64,000 nucleotides of DNA from Corallococcus exercitus (GTDB lineage Bacteria; Myxococcota; Myxococcia; Myxococcales; Myxococcaceae): the NCBI RefSeq assembly GCF_003611585.1, contig NZ_RAVW01000002.1, positions 1 to 64,000 on the forward strand. Reading direction: 5' to 3'. The notes under the pieces were generated by a model. The model was not told the DNA's origin. It did no database searches and saw only the letters and a program-made list of their open reading frames with translations. Positions 31,781-40,708 of the stretch are shown piece by piece (positions within the stretch are counted from its first letter, which is position 1; each line of letters begins with the position of its first letter). A program made the position numbers and the translations under genes.

Positions 31781-33603
31781 CCGCCGCCCCCCTTGCGCAG
31801 GGTCGCCTGGTGGATCTGGAAGCGCTCCACCACCCCACGCAGGTCCTGCGCCAGCCCCAGCAGATCGCCATTCGCCGCGCCCACCTGCTTCGTCGCGTTG
31901 AGGCTCTGCTGCGTGATGCGCAGGATGTCCGCCATCGTGTCCGCGAGCTGATCCGTGCCCGCCTGCTGCTGCTGCGTGGACCGGGAGATGATCCGCACCG
32001 CGTCCGACGTCTGCCCCGCCAGGCTGACAATCTGCCGGAGCGACTCGGACACCTGCTCCGCGAGCGCCGTCCCCGTCTCCACCGCGCGCACTCCGCCGCC
32101 CGTCACCGTCACCGTCGCGGAGGAGGCCTCGCGCACCTCCTCGATGAGCCCCTCGATCTCCTTGGTGGACTCCAGCACGTTCTCCGCCAGCCGGCGCATC
32201 TCCGCCGCCACCAGCGAGAAGCCCCGCCCCACCTCGCCCGCCTTCGTCCCCTCCAGCTCCGCGTTGAGCGCCAGCAGGTCCGACTTGTCCGCGACGCCGT
32301 TGATGAACTCGACGATCTTCCCGATCTGCTGCACGCGCTTGTTGAGCCGCGCCACCGCCGCACCAATGGCCTGGTTGTCCTGGCGCATGCGCGACATGGC
32401 CCCCAGGAACGACTCCGCGCTGCGCTGTCCGCCCTGGGCCGCCGCCAGCGTGCGCTGGGCAATCTCCGCCACCGAGCTCGCGTTCTCCGCGATCTGCTTC
32501 GCCGAGCGCGCCAGCTCCTCCGTGGTGGCGCTCGTCTCGTCCAGGCTGCTGGCCTGCTCCGCGGCGCCCGCCTCGTAGCGCCCGGAGGTGCTGAGGATCT
32601 CCTCCGTGGTGGCCGAAATCTGCGAGCCCGCGCGCTGCAGCTCCGCGAGCACGTCCGCCAGGTGCGTGCGCATCGTGGTGAAGGCCGCGGACACCGCCCA
32701 CACCTCGTCCTCCGCGGGCACCAGCCGGGGGCTGGCCAGGTCGCCCGCGGCGATGCGGCGCGCCTCGCCGGACAGCTCCCGCATGGGCCGCCCCAGCAGC
32801 GTCCCGCCCAGGTACGCCGTGGCGAGCGCCAGGCCGAACACCACCGCGCACAACAGCGCGCTGGACGTGAACGCGTCCAGCCGCAGCGCGTCCACCAGCA
32901 CGCCCTGCGCGTCCGGGCTGCCCGCGTCCATCAGCCGATGGAAGAGCCGGTCCGTCAGCGCCGTGACGACCTGCGCGCACATCACCGCGGGCGTCACCAC
33001 GCAGATGGCGGTGAAGGCCACCAGCCGCGCGCGGATGCGCGAGCGCCGGGGCAGCGCGGCGATGACCTGCGCATGCGTCAGCCCCTGCTCAGCCACCCAC
33101 AGCACGCCACGCCGCGCCCTCAACGTGACCAGCCCGTACACGAGCAGCGACGTGAGCGGGCCGAACAGCGCCCCCAGCCCCGCGACCCGCAGGGTGGTGT
33201 CCCCCGGCAGCTCCATCCCCGACCAGAGCGCCACCGCCACCACGCCCGTGGTGAGCCCCCACAGGCCCAGCGAGCGGAAGAACGCCTCGCCCGGCGCGCG
33301 CGCCACCTCGCCCACCGCCATCGCCAGGTGCTCGGGCGTGGGCGGCAGCGCTCCGCGCTCCAGGGCCCGCAGCCGGGGGAAGCGGCGCAGGGACACGCCC
33401 ACGCCCAGGAGCATGTGCAGCGCGCTCACGCCCACCACCAGGATGACGAGCTTGCCCAGCTGAGCCACCAGCTCACCGCCCACCACGAGCGACGCGAAGT
33501 GCAGCCCCAGCGTGGAGCCCACCAGGTTCGCCAGCGGGATGGGGACCATCAGCTGCCGGCTGAAGGCGGCCCGCCGGGAGCTCACGCGCGAAGGGGAGGC
33601 CAT
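31777..33603 (-). CDS. Methyl-accepting chemotaxis protein, polytopic N-terminus (first of tandem pair)
   Basis: 608 aa. The N-terminal ~285 residues are hydrophobic with about six predicted membrane helices and no large periplasmic sensor domain. A HAMP linker follows (RPMRELSGEARRIAAGDL), then a long signalling coiled coil whose tip reads LEGTKAGEVGRGFSLVAAEMRRLAENV. ATG 33603 is chosen because GGGAGGT lies 8 nt upstream; it starts 1 nt after the stop of the other MCP. An upstream GTG (33612) would overlap that gene. It passes its signal to CheW/CheA. The stimulus is probably sensed in or at the membrane. Confidence 0.9.
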   Translation of the reverse strand: MASPSRVSSRRAAFSRQLMVPIPLANLVGSTLGLHFASLVVGGELVAQLGKLVILVVGVSALHMLLGVGVSLRRFPRLRALERGALPPTPEHLAMAVGEVARAPGEAFFRSLGLWGLTTGVVAVALWSGMELPGDTTLRVAGLGALFGPLTSLLVYGLVTLRARRGVLWVAEQGLTHAQVIAALPRRSRIRARLVAFTAICVVTPAVMCAQVVTALTDRLFHRLMDAGSPDAQGVLVDALRLDAFTSSALLCAVVFGLALATAYLGGTLLGRPMRELSGEARRIAAGDLASPRLVPAEDEVWAVSAAFTTMRTHLADVLAELQRAGSQISATTEEILSTSGRYEAGAAEQASSLDETSATTEELARSAKQIAENASSVAEIAQRTLAAAQGGQRSAESFLGAMSRMRQDNQAIGAAVARLNKRVQQIGKIVEFINGVADKSDLLALNAELEGTKAGEVGRGFSLVAAEMRRLAENVLESTKEIEGLIEEVREASSATVTVTGGGVRAVETGTALAEQVSESLRQIVSLAGQTSDAVRIISRSTQQQQAGTDQLADTMADILRITQQSLNATKQVGAANGDLLGLAQDLRGVVERFQIHQATLRKGGGG

Positions 33604-33604
33604 G

Positions 33605-35446
33605 TCACCCACCTCCCAGCGCGGGGGGCGAACCGGGAGCCCCGGTGGTTTCGCCAGCGGGCGGCTCGACGTGGAAGCGCTGCACCACGTGTTGCAGGTC
33701 CGCCGCCAGGGCGGACAGGTCCGCGTTGGCCGCCACCATCTGCTTGGTGGCCGCGGCGTTCTGCTCGGTGACGCGCAGGATGTCGCCCATGGCCGCCGCG
33801 AGCTGATCCGTGCCCGTCTGCTGCTGCAGCGTCGCCAGCGAGATGCTGCGCACCGCGTGCGACGTCTGCCGCGCCAGCTCCAGGATGAGCCCCAGGCTGT
33901 CGTCCACCTGCGCCGCCAGCAGCGTGCCCAGCTCCGTCGTCTTCAGGCCCGCCTCCGTGGCCATCACCGCGCCGTTGGTCGCGTCGCGGATCTCCCCGAT
34001 GAGGCCTTCAATCTCCTTCGTGGAGCGGATGACGTTCTCCGCCAGCCGGCGCATCTCCGCCGCCACCAGCGAGAAGCCCCGCCCCACCTCACCGGCCTTG
34101 GTGCCCTCCAGCTCCGCGTTGAGCGCCAGCAGGTCGGACTTGTCGGCGATCTCGTTGATGAACTCCACCACCTTGCCAATCTGCTGCACGCGCTTGTTGA
34201 GGCGCACCACCGCGTCCGCGATGGCCTCGTTGTCCTCCTTCATGCGATGCATGGCGCCCAGGAAGGCGGTGGCGCCGCGCTGGCCGGACTGCGCCGCGCC
34301 GAAGGTCGTCTCCGCGATGGCGGACACGGACTCCGCGTTGTCGGCGATCTGCTGCGCGGACCGGGCCAGTTCCTCCGTGGTGGCGCTGGTGGCGTTGAGC
34401 GCGCCCGCCTGCTCGTCCGCGCCCACCCCCTGCTCCGTGCTGGTGGCCACCAGCTGCTCCGTGGTGGAGGAGATCTGGATGCCCGCCCGCTTGAGCTGCG
34501 ACAGGGCCTGCACCAGCTGCACCTGCATCTGGGTGAAGGCCGCGGAGGTGGCCCACACCTCGTCCTCGGCGTGGATGACGCGCGGGGGCCGCACCTCGCC
34601 GCGCGCGATGCGCGTCGCGTCCTCGGTGATGGCGCGCAGGGGCTCCGACAGCGCTGTGCCCGCGAGCGCCGCGGTGCCCAGGATGAGCAGCGTGACGAGC
34701 CCCGCGATGAGCCCCAGCGGCGGGCCCTCTCCCTCGCGCGCCCGGGCCATCACCTCCGCCCGCTCCGCCGGCGTGGTGGCCTGGGCCCACTCATCCACCA
34801 CCGTCACCGTGCGCGTGAAGGCCACGTCCAGGATGAAGAGGGAGGGGCTCAGGACCGCGATGGCGGTGAACACCACCAGCCGGCGGCGGATGTGCATGCG
34901 CCGGGGCGGCAGCGCGGCCAGCACCTCCAGCGGCGACGGCCCCAGTTCCACCAGCCGTGCCAGCGTGGCCCGCGCGCGGCGCACGACCATCAGGTAGACG
35001 AGCATCGCGCTCAAGGGGCCGATGGACAGCCCCAGCACCGTCACCCGCAGGCCCTCCGTCCACGGCACGTGCGCAAGCGTGGGGAAGGCCAGCGCCACCG
35101 TCAGCGTGCCGCCCAGCCAGCCCTGCATCACGAACCAGAAGCTGCGGCCGGGGATGGCCGCCACCTCCTGGATCGCCACCAGCAGGTGCTCCGACGTGAG
35201 GGGCAGCTTTCCCTCGCCCAGCGCGAACAGCGTGCGCAGGGCTCGCGTGTCGCGCGCGAACCCCACGCTGATGAACAGCGCGAGCGCGCAGAACATCAGC
35301 CACGTCAGCGGCGTGCGGCCGGCCTCCGGCAGCGTGTGCGACAGGTGGATGTGGAGGAACGCGACCCCCACGCCCAGGCAGCTGCCCGGGATGCGCGGCC
35401 GCGTCGTCCAGCGGCCCAGCGCGCGAAGCTCCGGCGGCGGCGTCAT
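33605..35446 (-). CDS. Methyl-accepting chemotaxis protein, polytopic N-terminus (second of tandem pair)
   Basis: 613 aa, paralogous to its neighbour with the same layout: several membrane helices up to about residue 280, HAMP (EPLRAITEDATRIARGEVRPP), then a signalling domain with the nearly identical tip LEGTKAGEVGRGFSLVAAEMRRLAENV. The ATG overlaps the preceding CheW-like gene by ATGA. The pair probably arose by tandem duplication, with the membrane parts diverging faster than the tips. Mixed receptor clusters with a shared CheA are likely. Confidence 0.9.
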   Translation of the reverse strand: MTPPPELRALGRWTTRPRIPGSCLGVGVAFLHIHLSHTLPEAGRTPLTWLMFCALALFISVGFARDTRALRTLFALGEGKLPLTSEHLLVAIQEVAAIPGRSFWFVMQGWLGGTLTVALAFPTLAHVPWTEGLRVTVLGLSIGPLSAMLVYLMVVRRARATLARLVELGPSPLEVLAALPPRRMHIRRRLVVFTAIAVLSPSLFILDVAFTRTVTVVDEWAQATTPAERAEVMARAREGEGPPLGLIAGLVTLLILGTAALAGTALSEPLRAITEDATRIARGEVRPPRVIHAEDEVWATSAAFTQMQVQLVQALSQLKRAGIQISSTTEQLVATSTEQGVGADEQAGALNATSATTEELARSAQQIADNAESVSAIAETTFGAAQSGQRGATAFLGAMHRMKEDNEAIADAVVRLNKRVQQIGKVVEFINEIADKSDLLALNAELEGTKAGEVGRGFSLVAAEMRRLAENVIRSTKEIEGLIGEIRDATNGAVMATEAGLKTTELGTLLAAQVDDSLGLILELARQTSHAVRSISLATLQQQTGTDQLAAAMGDILRVTEQNAAATKQMVAANADLSALAADLQHVVQRFHVEPPAGETTGAPGSPPALGGG

Positions 35447-35811
35447 GCGCCCTCCCCGGCCAGGCCCAGCAGGTAGCGCTGGAAGGACTCCAGGCGCAAG
35501 AGCGGCCAGAGCACCCCGCGCGTGATGACGAAGCCGCGCAGGCTTCCCCCGGAGGCCCCCGCCACCACCGGCGAGGGCGGCAGCACCGACAGCACCTCCG
35601 AGTCGATCTCCAGCCCGTCCACGCCCACCGTTCCCCCGGTGGCCGTCACGAGCACGCGCTGGGCACCGCCGGCGCCCTGGAAGGCCCGGTGGGCGGACAC
35701 CATGGAGGTGTCCGGCCCTGCGATGGAGGCCACCTCGCCCGCCTCGAAGGCGATGCGGTGCGGCCCCACGTGGCACAGGAGCGTCCCCTCGACCCGGCCC
35801 GCGGGAAGCAT
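35443..35811 (-). CDS. CheW-like coupling protein (divergent)
   Basis: 122 aa, shorter and more divergent than its neighbour. The fold is suggested by CheW-type strands (IAFEAGEVASIAGP near the start; VGVDGLEIDSEVLSVLPP in the middle; FVITRGVLWPLLRLESF near the end). It lies 4 nt after the first cheW and overlaps the MCP start by ATGA. It probably couples one of the two receptors or acts as a scaffold. Assignment leans on operon position as well as weak similarity. Confidence 0.7.
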   Translation of the reverse strand: MLPAGRVEGTLLCHVGPHRIAFEAGEVASIAGPDTSMVSAHRAFQGAGGAQRVLVTATGGTVGVDGLEIDSEVLSVLPPSPVVAGASGGSLRGFVITRGVLWPLLRLESFQRYLLGLAGEGA

Positions 35812-35815
35812 GGGG

Positions 35816-36253
35816 CTAGCCGCCCTGGCTGAGGTGGTCGAAGAGGCCTTCCGGGTCGATGACGGCCACGTCGCGCGAGCCGCTCTTCACGGGGCCGCGC
35901 AGGTGGACGTGCACGCCGGAAGGGCCCAGGGGCTCCAGCGGTCCCATCAGGGCGGACACGCCGGCGACGTTGCTGGCGGTGAGGGCCAGCGTGCCGCGGG
36001 ACAGCCGCACCAGGACGGCGCGGCGGGACCCGGCGGTGACCCCGCCCACCAGCAGGCTCATGTCCACGACGGGGATGACTTCCCCCCGGTGCGCGAACAC
36101 ACCCAGCAGGTGGGGCGGGGAACCCGGTACCCGCGTCAGCTCGGGGAAGGTGACGACCTCCGCCGCGGCTTCCGCGGGCACCGCGTACCAACTGCTTCCA
36201 CACGCGAAGACCAGGTAGGACTGTCGCGTCGTTTCCGACTCTAGGGCGGCCAT
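35816..36253 (-). CDS. cheW: CheW coupling protein
   Basis: 145 aa. CheW fold with YLVFACGSSWYAVPAEAAAEVV, TRVPGSPPHLLGVFAHRGEVIPVVDM (the conserved LG-V-xxRG-V-PVVD core) and a later strand LTASNVAGV. It bridges MCP tips to CheA. First che gene of the cluster, 23 nt after the OmpA-type lipoprotein gene, so it may be read from the promoter upstream of that gene. Confidence 0.92.
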   Translation of the reverse strand: MAALESETTRQSYLVFACGSSWYAVPAEAAAEVVTFPELTRVPGSPPHLLGVFAHRGEVIPVVDMSLLVGGVTAGSRRAVLVRLSRGTLALTASNVAGVSALMGPLEPLGPSGVHVHLRGPVKSGSRDVAVIDPEGLFDHLSQGG

Positions 36254-36276
36254 GCGCCCCAGAGCCTACCCCAGAA

Positions 36277-37029
36277 CTAGCGCTGGAACTCCACGCGGCG
36301 GTTCTCCGCCCAGCCTTCCTCGGTGGCCGCGCTGGACACCGGGCGGGTCTCACCATAGCCCACCGTGGACAGCCGGTTGGCCGGCACGCCCAGGTCGGTC
36401 AGGTAGCGCTTCACGGCCGCGGCGCGGCGGTTGGACAGCTGGAGGTTGTACTCCTCCGTGCCGCGCTCGTCCGCGTGGCCGCCCAGGGTGATCTTGCCCT
36501 GGCTGGCCTTGATGCAGGCCGCCAGCTCGCCCAGGCGCGACTGCGCGCTGGAGTCCAGGGTGGACTCGTTGAAGCCGAAGCGCACCGGCGAGTAGTCGCA
36601 CTTGGAGCTGGCGTCCGCCGTCACGCACTTGCCGGACTGGCACTCCTGGCCCTCACCGCAGTCGGTGCTGGCGGTGCAGGTGTCCTTGGGGGCCTGGCAG
36701 CGGCCGGCCTGGCACTTGCCACCGTTGCACGCGGAGTCGTCCTTGCACTGGGCCTCGGCGCACTTGCCGGCCTCGCAGATGCGGCCGGTGCCACAGGCCG
36801 TGTCCGTGGTGCACTCGGGCGGCTTGGGCGCGCACTTGTTGGCCTGGCAGGTGAAGCCCTCACGGCAGTTCGCGTCCGTCGCGCACTCCTGGCACTGGCC
36901 CTGGACGCAGACCTCGCCCTTCTCCTGGCACTGCTCGTCGTTGTTGCACTTGGGGTAGGTGGGCGGGCACCCGGTCATCACGGCCACGGCGAGGGCCAAC
37001 CCGGCCCAAAGCGAAATCCGACGCATCAT
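36277..37029 (-). CDS. OmpA-family lipoprotein with Cys-rich repeats
   Basis: About 250 aa. Lipoprotein signal with lipobox MTGC, then about 120 residues of Cys-rich repeats (CxxDxxCxxGxxCxxGxC type, five units, all Cys evenly spaced), then a C-terminal OmpA/Pal domain (about 145-250) with FGFNESTLDSSAQ and the peptidoglycan-binding core GHADERGTEEYNLQLSNRRA. It probably anchors in the outer membrane and binds peptidoglycan; the repeats are probably disulfide-bonded. Start is ATG 37029 or 37026, both behind TCGGAGGA. It could lead the che operon (23-nt gap to cheW) or be an independent Pal-like gene. Confidence 0.9.
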   Translation of the reverse strand: MMRRISLWAGLALAVAVMTGCPPTYPKCNNDEQCQEKGEVCVQGQCQECATDANCREGFTCQANKCAPKPPECTTDTACGTGRICEAGKCAEAQCKDDSACNGGKCQAGRCQAPKDTCTASTDCGEGQECQSGKCVTADASSKCDYSPVRFGFNESTLDSSAQSRLGELAACIKASQGKITLGGHADERGTEEYNLQLSNRRAAAVKRYLTDLGVPANRLSTVGYGETRPVSSAATEEGWAENRRVEFQR

Positions 37030-37089
37030 TCCTCCGACAGCAACCACGGGAAAAGAGAGGCCCACAGGGGATGGGCCCAGGCCTGTCGC

Positions 37090-37118
37090 GTGTAGTCGGA
37101 CCCACCGGGGAGAGTCAA
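37090..37118 (-). promoter_or_regulatory. Candidate sigma-70-type promoter for the OmpA lipoprotein/che unit
   Basis: On the minus strand, TTGACT (37113-37118) and CTACAC (37090-37095) are separated by 17 nt. The -35 match is good and the -10 weak. It lies 60-90 nt before the lipoprotein start, in the divergent gap with the NtrC-type gene. Confidence 0.4.
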
Positions 37119-37203
37119 AAGATTTGTCTTTTCCCGAGCCTTGGGGGCAGCACGAGACCCTTGAAGCCCCGATTATTTCCGTGAGAGTGTGAGCGGTTTG
37201 CCC

Positions 37204-38676
<1,473 letters not shown>

Positions 38677-38685
38677 GTCCCGGCC

Positions 38686-39369
38686 TCAGAACTGGCCCAT
38701 GAGCCCGCCCACGACGGCGCCCTGCTTCGACATGCCGAGCACGGGCGTGACCTGGGCGCCCGGGAGGCTCGGGGTCGAAGGAGGCCACGCGTCCGCGGCG
38801 TCCCCACCCTGGGACAGCCCGTAGCCCAGGAACGAGCCCACGAAGGGCATCACCACCAGCCCGATGACGCCCACGGAGCGCAGGGCGCTGTCGTCGCTGA
38901 GGGTGAGCAGGGCGGAGGGCACGGCCCCCAGGGTGGCCCCCAGCAGGGTGAGGCCGTAGCTTCCCTGCCCTCCCGACATGTTTCCGGCGAAGTAGATGGG
39001 AAGCGAGGTCCCGATGGCCGCCCCCAGCCCCACGGGGACGAGGCTCATCGCGGAGCCCGGGCAGCCCAGCGCATCACACCGGCGGTCCAGCCCGACGCCG
39101 ACGAACAGGCCCGTCAGGGCGCCGCTCACGAACCCGGCGCTCCCCATCAGCGTTCCCAGGGCGAGGTGCTTGCCCACCCGATAGTCGGACGAAGCCCTCG
39201 CGGTGGCGGAGACGGTCGTGGGGGCGAAGGGTGGCTCCGGCGCCATGCCGGGAGGCGTCAGGAGGTTCAGCGACTCCGGGTCACGTGAGGCAGGACCGCC
39301 CTGGGCCCGCGCGACTTCGGGGCTCAACGCCAGCCACAGCAGCAGAAGAACCCCTGGGTATCGACGCAT
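38686..39369 (-). CDS. Exported protein with glycine-zipper-like hydrophobic segments, unknown function
   Basis: 227 aa. Signal peptide (MRRYPGVLLLLWLALSPEVARA, about 1-22), then a body with several Gly/Ala-rich hydrophobic stretches (GTLMGSAGFVSGALTGLFVGVGL; GLTLLGATLGAVPSALLTL; VGVIGLVVMPFVGSFLGYGL). It resembles inner- or outer-membrane glycine-zipper proteins, but I recognise no family. ATG 39369 follows CAGGGGGCAG. Convergent with the NtrC-type gene, stops 9 nt apart. Confidence 0.8.
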   Translation of the reverse strand: MRRYPGVLLLLWLALSPEVARAQGGPASRDPESLNLLTPPGMAPEPPFAPTTVSATARASSDYRVGKHLALGTLMGSAGFVSGALTGLFVGVGLDRRCDALGCPGSAMSLVPVGLGAAIGTSLPIYFAGNMSGGQGSYGLTLLGATLGAVPSALLTLSDDSALRSVGVIGLVVMPFVGSFLGYGLSQGGDAADAWPPSTPSLPGAQVTPVLGMSKQGAVVGGLMGQF

Positions 39370-39679
39370 CACTGCCCCCTGCCGGGTGGGCCCCCCCCGG
39401 CGGCCCGGGACGGTATCAGCGCGTGAGACCTCCCCCTGGGGCCGCCGGCCACGCCGCGCCTCCCTGCCATCCAACACACGCTTGCATCCGACCCGGGGCC
39501 CGTTGCGTCGCGCGTTGACGGCCCCGGGACGCGTCTGGTCTATTCGTCCCACGGGTGCCGAGGGGCGCCCGCCGCCCGGAAAGACGACGTCACCCTCGCT
39601 TCACCCGCTGTCGCCAGACTCCCGATGCAGTCCTTCCACGGTCCCCCAACGGGTGAGGGCCAGCACCGAAGGATTCGTC
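39370..39679. other. Intergenic region, divergent
   Basis: 310 nt between two divergently transcribed genes, so it should hold promoters both ways. GC-rich with a C-run near 39392. I see no convincing -35/-10 pair, hairpin or small gene; open frames crossing it look non-coding. Confidence 0.5.
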
Positions 39680-40249
39680 ATGGGAACCGGCAGCACCCTC
39701 CCCGTCACGCTTCATGAATACAAGGTCCGCGCGTCCCTGCTCATCAAGGACCTGGACTCGTTCGACACCGCCCGCGCCACGCGCGCCGCGGAACGGATGC
39801 GCGCCCTGCCCTTCTTCGCGGCCCTGCCCCTGGGCGAGGTGCTCGCGCGCCGGGACACCGTGCAGCACAAGCACGGGCTCGCCGTCATCGCGCGGGAAGC
39901 CGGCCATGCCACCTGGACCGACTTGAAGCAGGCCCTGGAGGACGGTGCGCGGGGGCTGGACACGCGCGCCTTCTTCCAGAAGGTCCAGGCCGTGTTCCTC
40001 AACCGGTGGTTCTCCAGCTACGAGGAGGCCGCGCGTTCGCTGGAAGCGCAAGGGGGTTTCCTCTTCCCCTTCCGCGCGCAGTGCTTCGTCTGCGAGGCCG
40101 ACTTCCTCCAGGCGCTGGGCATCGATTCGGGGGACGCGGACTGGGAGCGGATGGGCCGCGACTGGGTGCGCCCTCGCGACCGCGCCGCGAAGGAGCGGCT
40201 GGAAGCGAAGCTCGTCGCGCTGGGCTACGGAGGCCACCATGTCCGGTGA
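39680..40249 (+). CDS. Hypothetical protein with a KHxxALxVIAREAGHxxWxDLK motif
   Basis: 189 aa. ATG 39680 has AAGGA 7 nt upstream. No signal peptide or membrane segment. Residues about 45-80 carry a motif (HKHGLAVIAREAGHATWTDLK) like the helical segment often seen appended to glyoxalase-superfamily and ankyrin-type proteins; it may be a small fold for protein binding. The C-terminal half has an aromatic, Cys-containing patch (FPFRAQCFVCEADFL). Overlaps the next gene by 11 nt, so the two are co-translated. Function unknown. Confidence 0.78.
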   Translation: MGTGSTLPVTLHEYKVRASLLIKDLDSFDTARATRAAERMRALPFFAALPLGEVLARRDTVQHKHGLAVIAREAGHATWTDLKQALEDGARGLDTRAFFQKVQAVFLNRWFSSYEEAARSLEAQGGFLFPFRAQCFVCEADFLQALGIDSGDADWERMGRDWVRPRDRAAKERLEAKLVALGYGGHHVR

Positions 40250-40619
40250 CGACTCGCGCGCGTCCCGCGCCGAACGCAAGCGCGCGTACAAGGAAGCGGA
40301 CGTGCCCATGGGCATCTACGCCATCCGCTGCCACGCCAACGGCAAGCTCTTCGTGCACCACGCGCTCAACCTGACCGCGATGTTCAACCGCATCCGGTTC
40401 GAGTTCGCCCAGCGCATGCACCGCGTCCCGGAGCTGCAGGCGGACTGGGAGCGCTACGGCGAGGCGGCCTTCTCCTTCGAGGTGCTGGACAAGCTGCCGC
40501 CCCGCGAGGAGCCCGGCGGCCCTCCGCCCCTGGAGGAGCTGAAGGTGCTGGAGGAGATGTGGCTGGAGCGCCTGAAGCCCTACGGTGACGCGGGTTACAA
40601 CGCGCCGCCCAGGACCTGA
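40239..40619 (+). CDS. GIY-YIG nuclease-family protein
   Basis: 126 aa. ATG 40239 behind GGAGG, overlapping the previous gene. The signature is MGIYAIRCHANGKLFV (GIY ... YAI strand) followed by NRIRFEFAQRMHRVPELQADW and a C-terminal helix ending in WLERLKPYGDAGYN. This is the short stand-alone GIY-YIG subgroup with INR/NRxRFE after the first hairpin. The catalytic Tyr/Arg/Glu set is only partly recognisable, so nuclease activity is uncertain. A role in DNA handling is inferred from the family. Confidence 0.82.
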   Translation: MSGDDSRASRAERKRAYKEADVPMGIYAIRCHANGKLFVHHALNLTAMFNRIRFEFAQRMHRVPELQADWERYGEAAFSFEVLDKLPPREEPGGPPPLEELKVLEEMWLERLKPYGDAGYNAPPRT

Positions 40620-40708
40620 TACGGGGGGTTCAAGCGACCTCCGCGCGGAGGCGAACCGCCGTGCCGGATGCCCCGGCGCGGCGGGACGTGCGAGGATGGC
40701 GGCCTCTC

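Noticed and set aside
31781-32980. N-terminal extension of CheA by 400 codons
   Set aside because: The extension lies in the wrong frame of the MCP gene. The Hpt domain begins right after GTG 31780, which overlaps the MCP stop as GTGA.
39370-39679. N-terminal extension of the exported protein at 38686
   Set aside because: The in-frame extension is Arg/Gly-rich and precedes a clean signal peptide at ATG 39369 with a purine-rich ribosome site.
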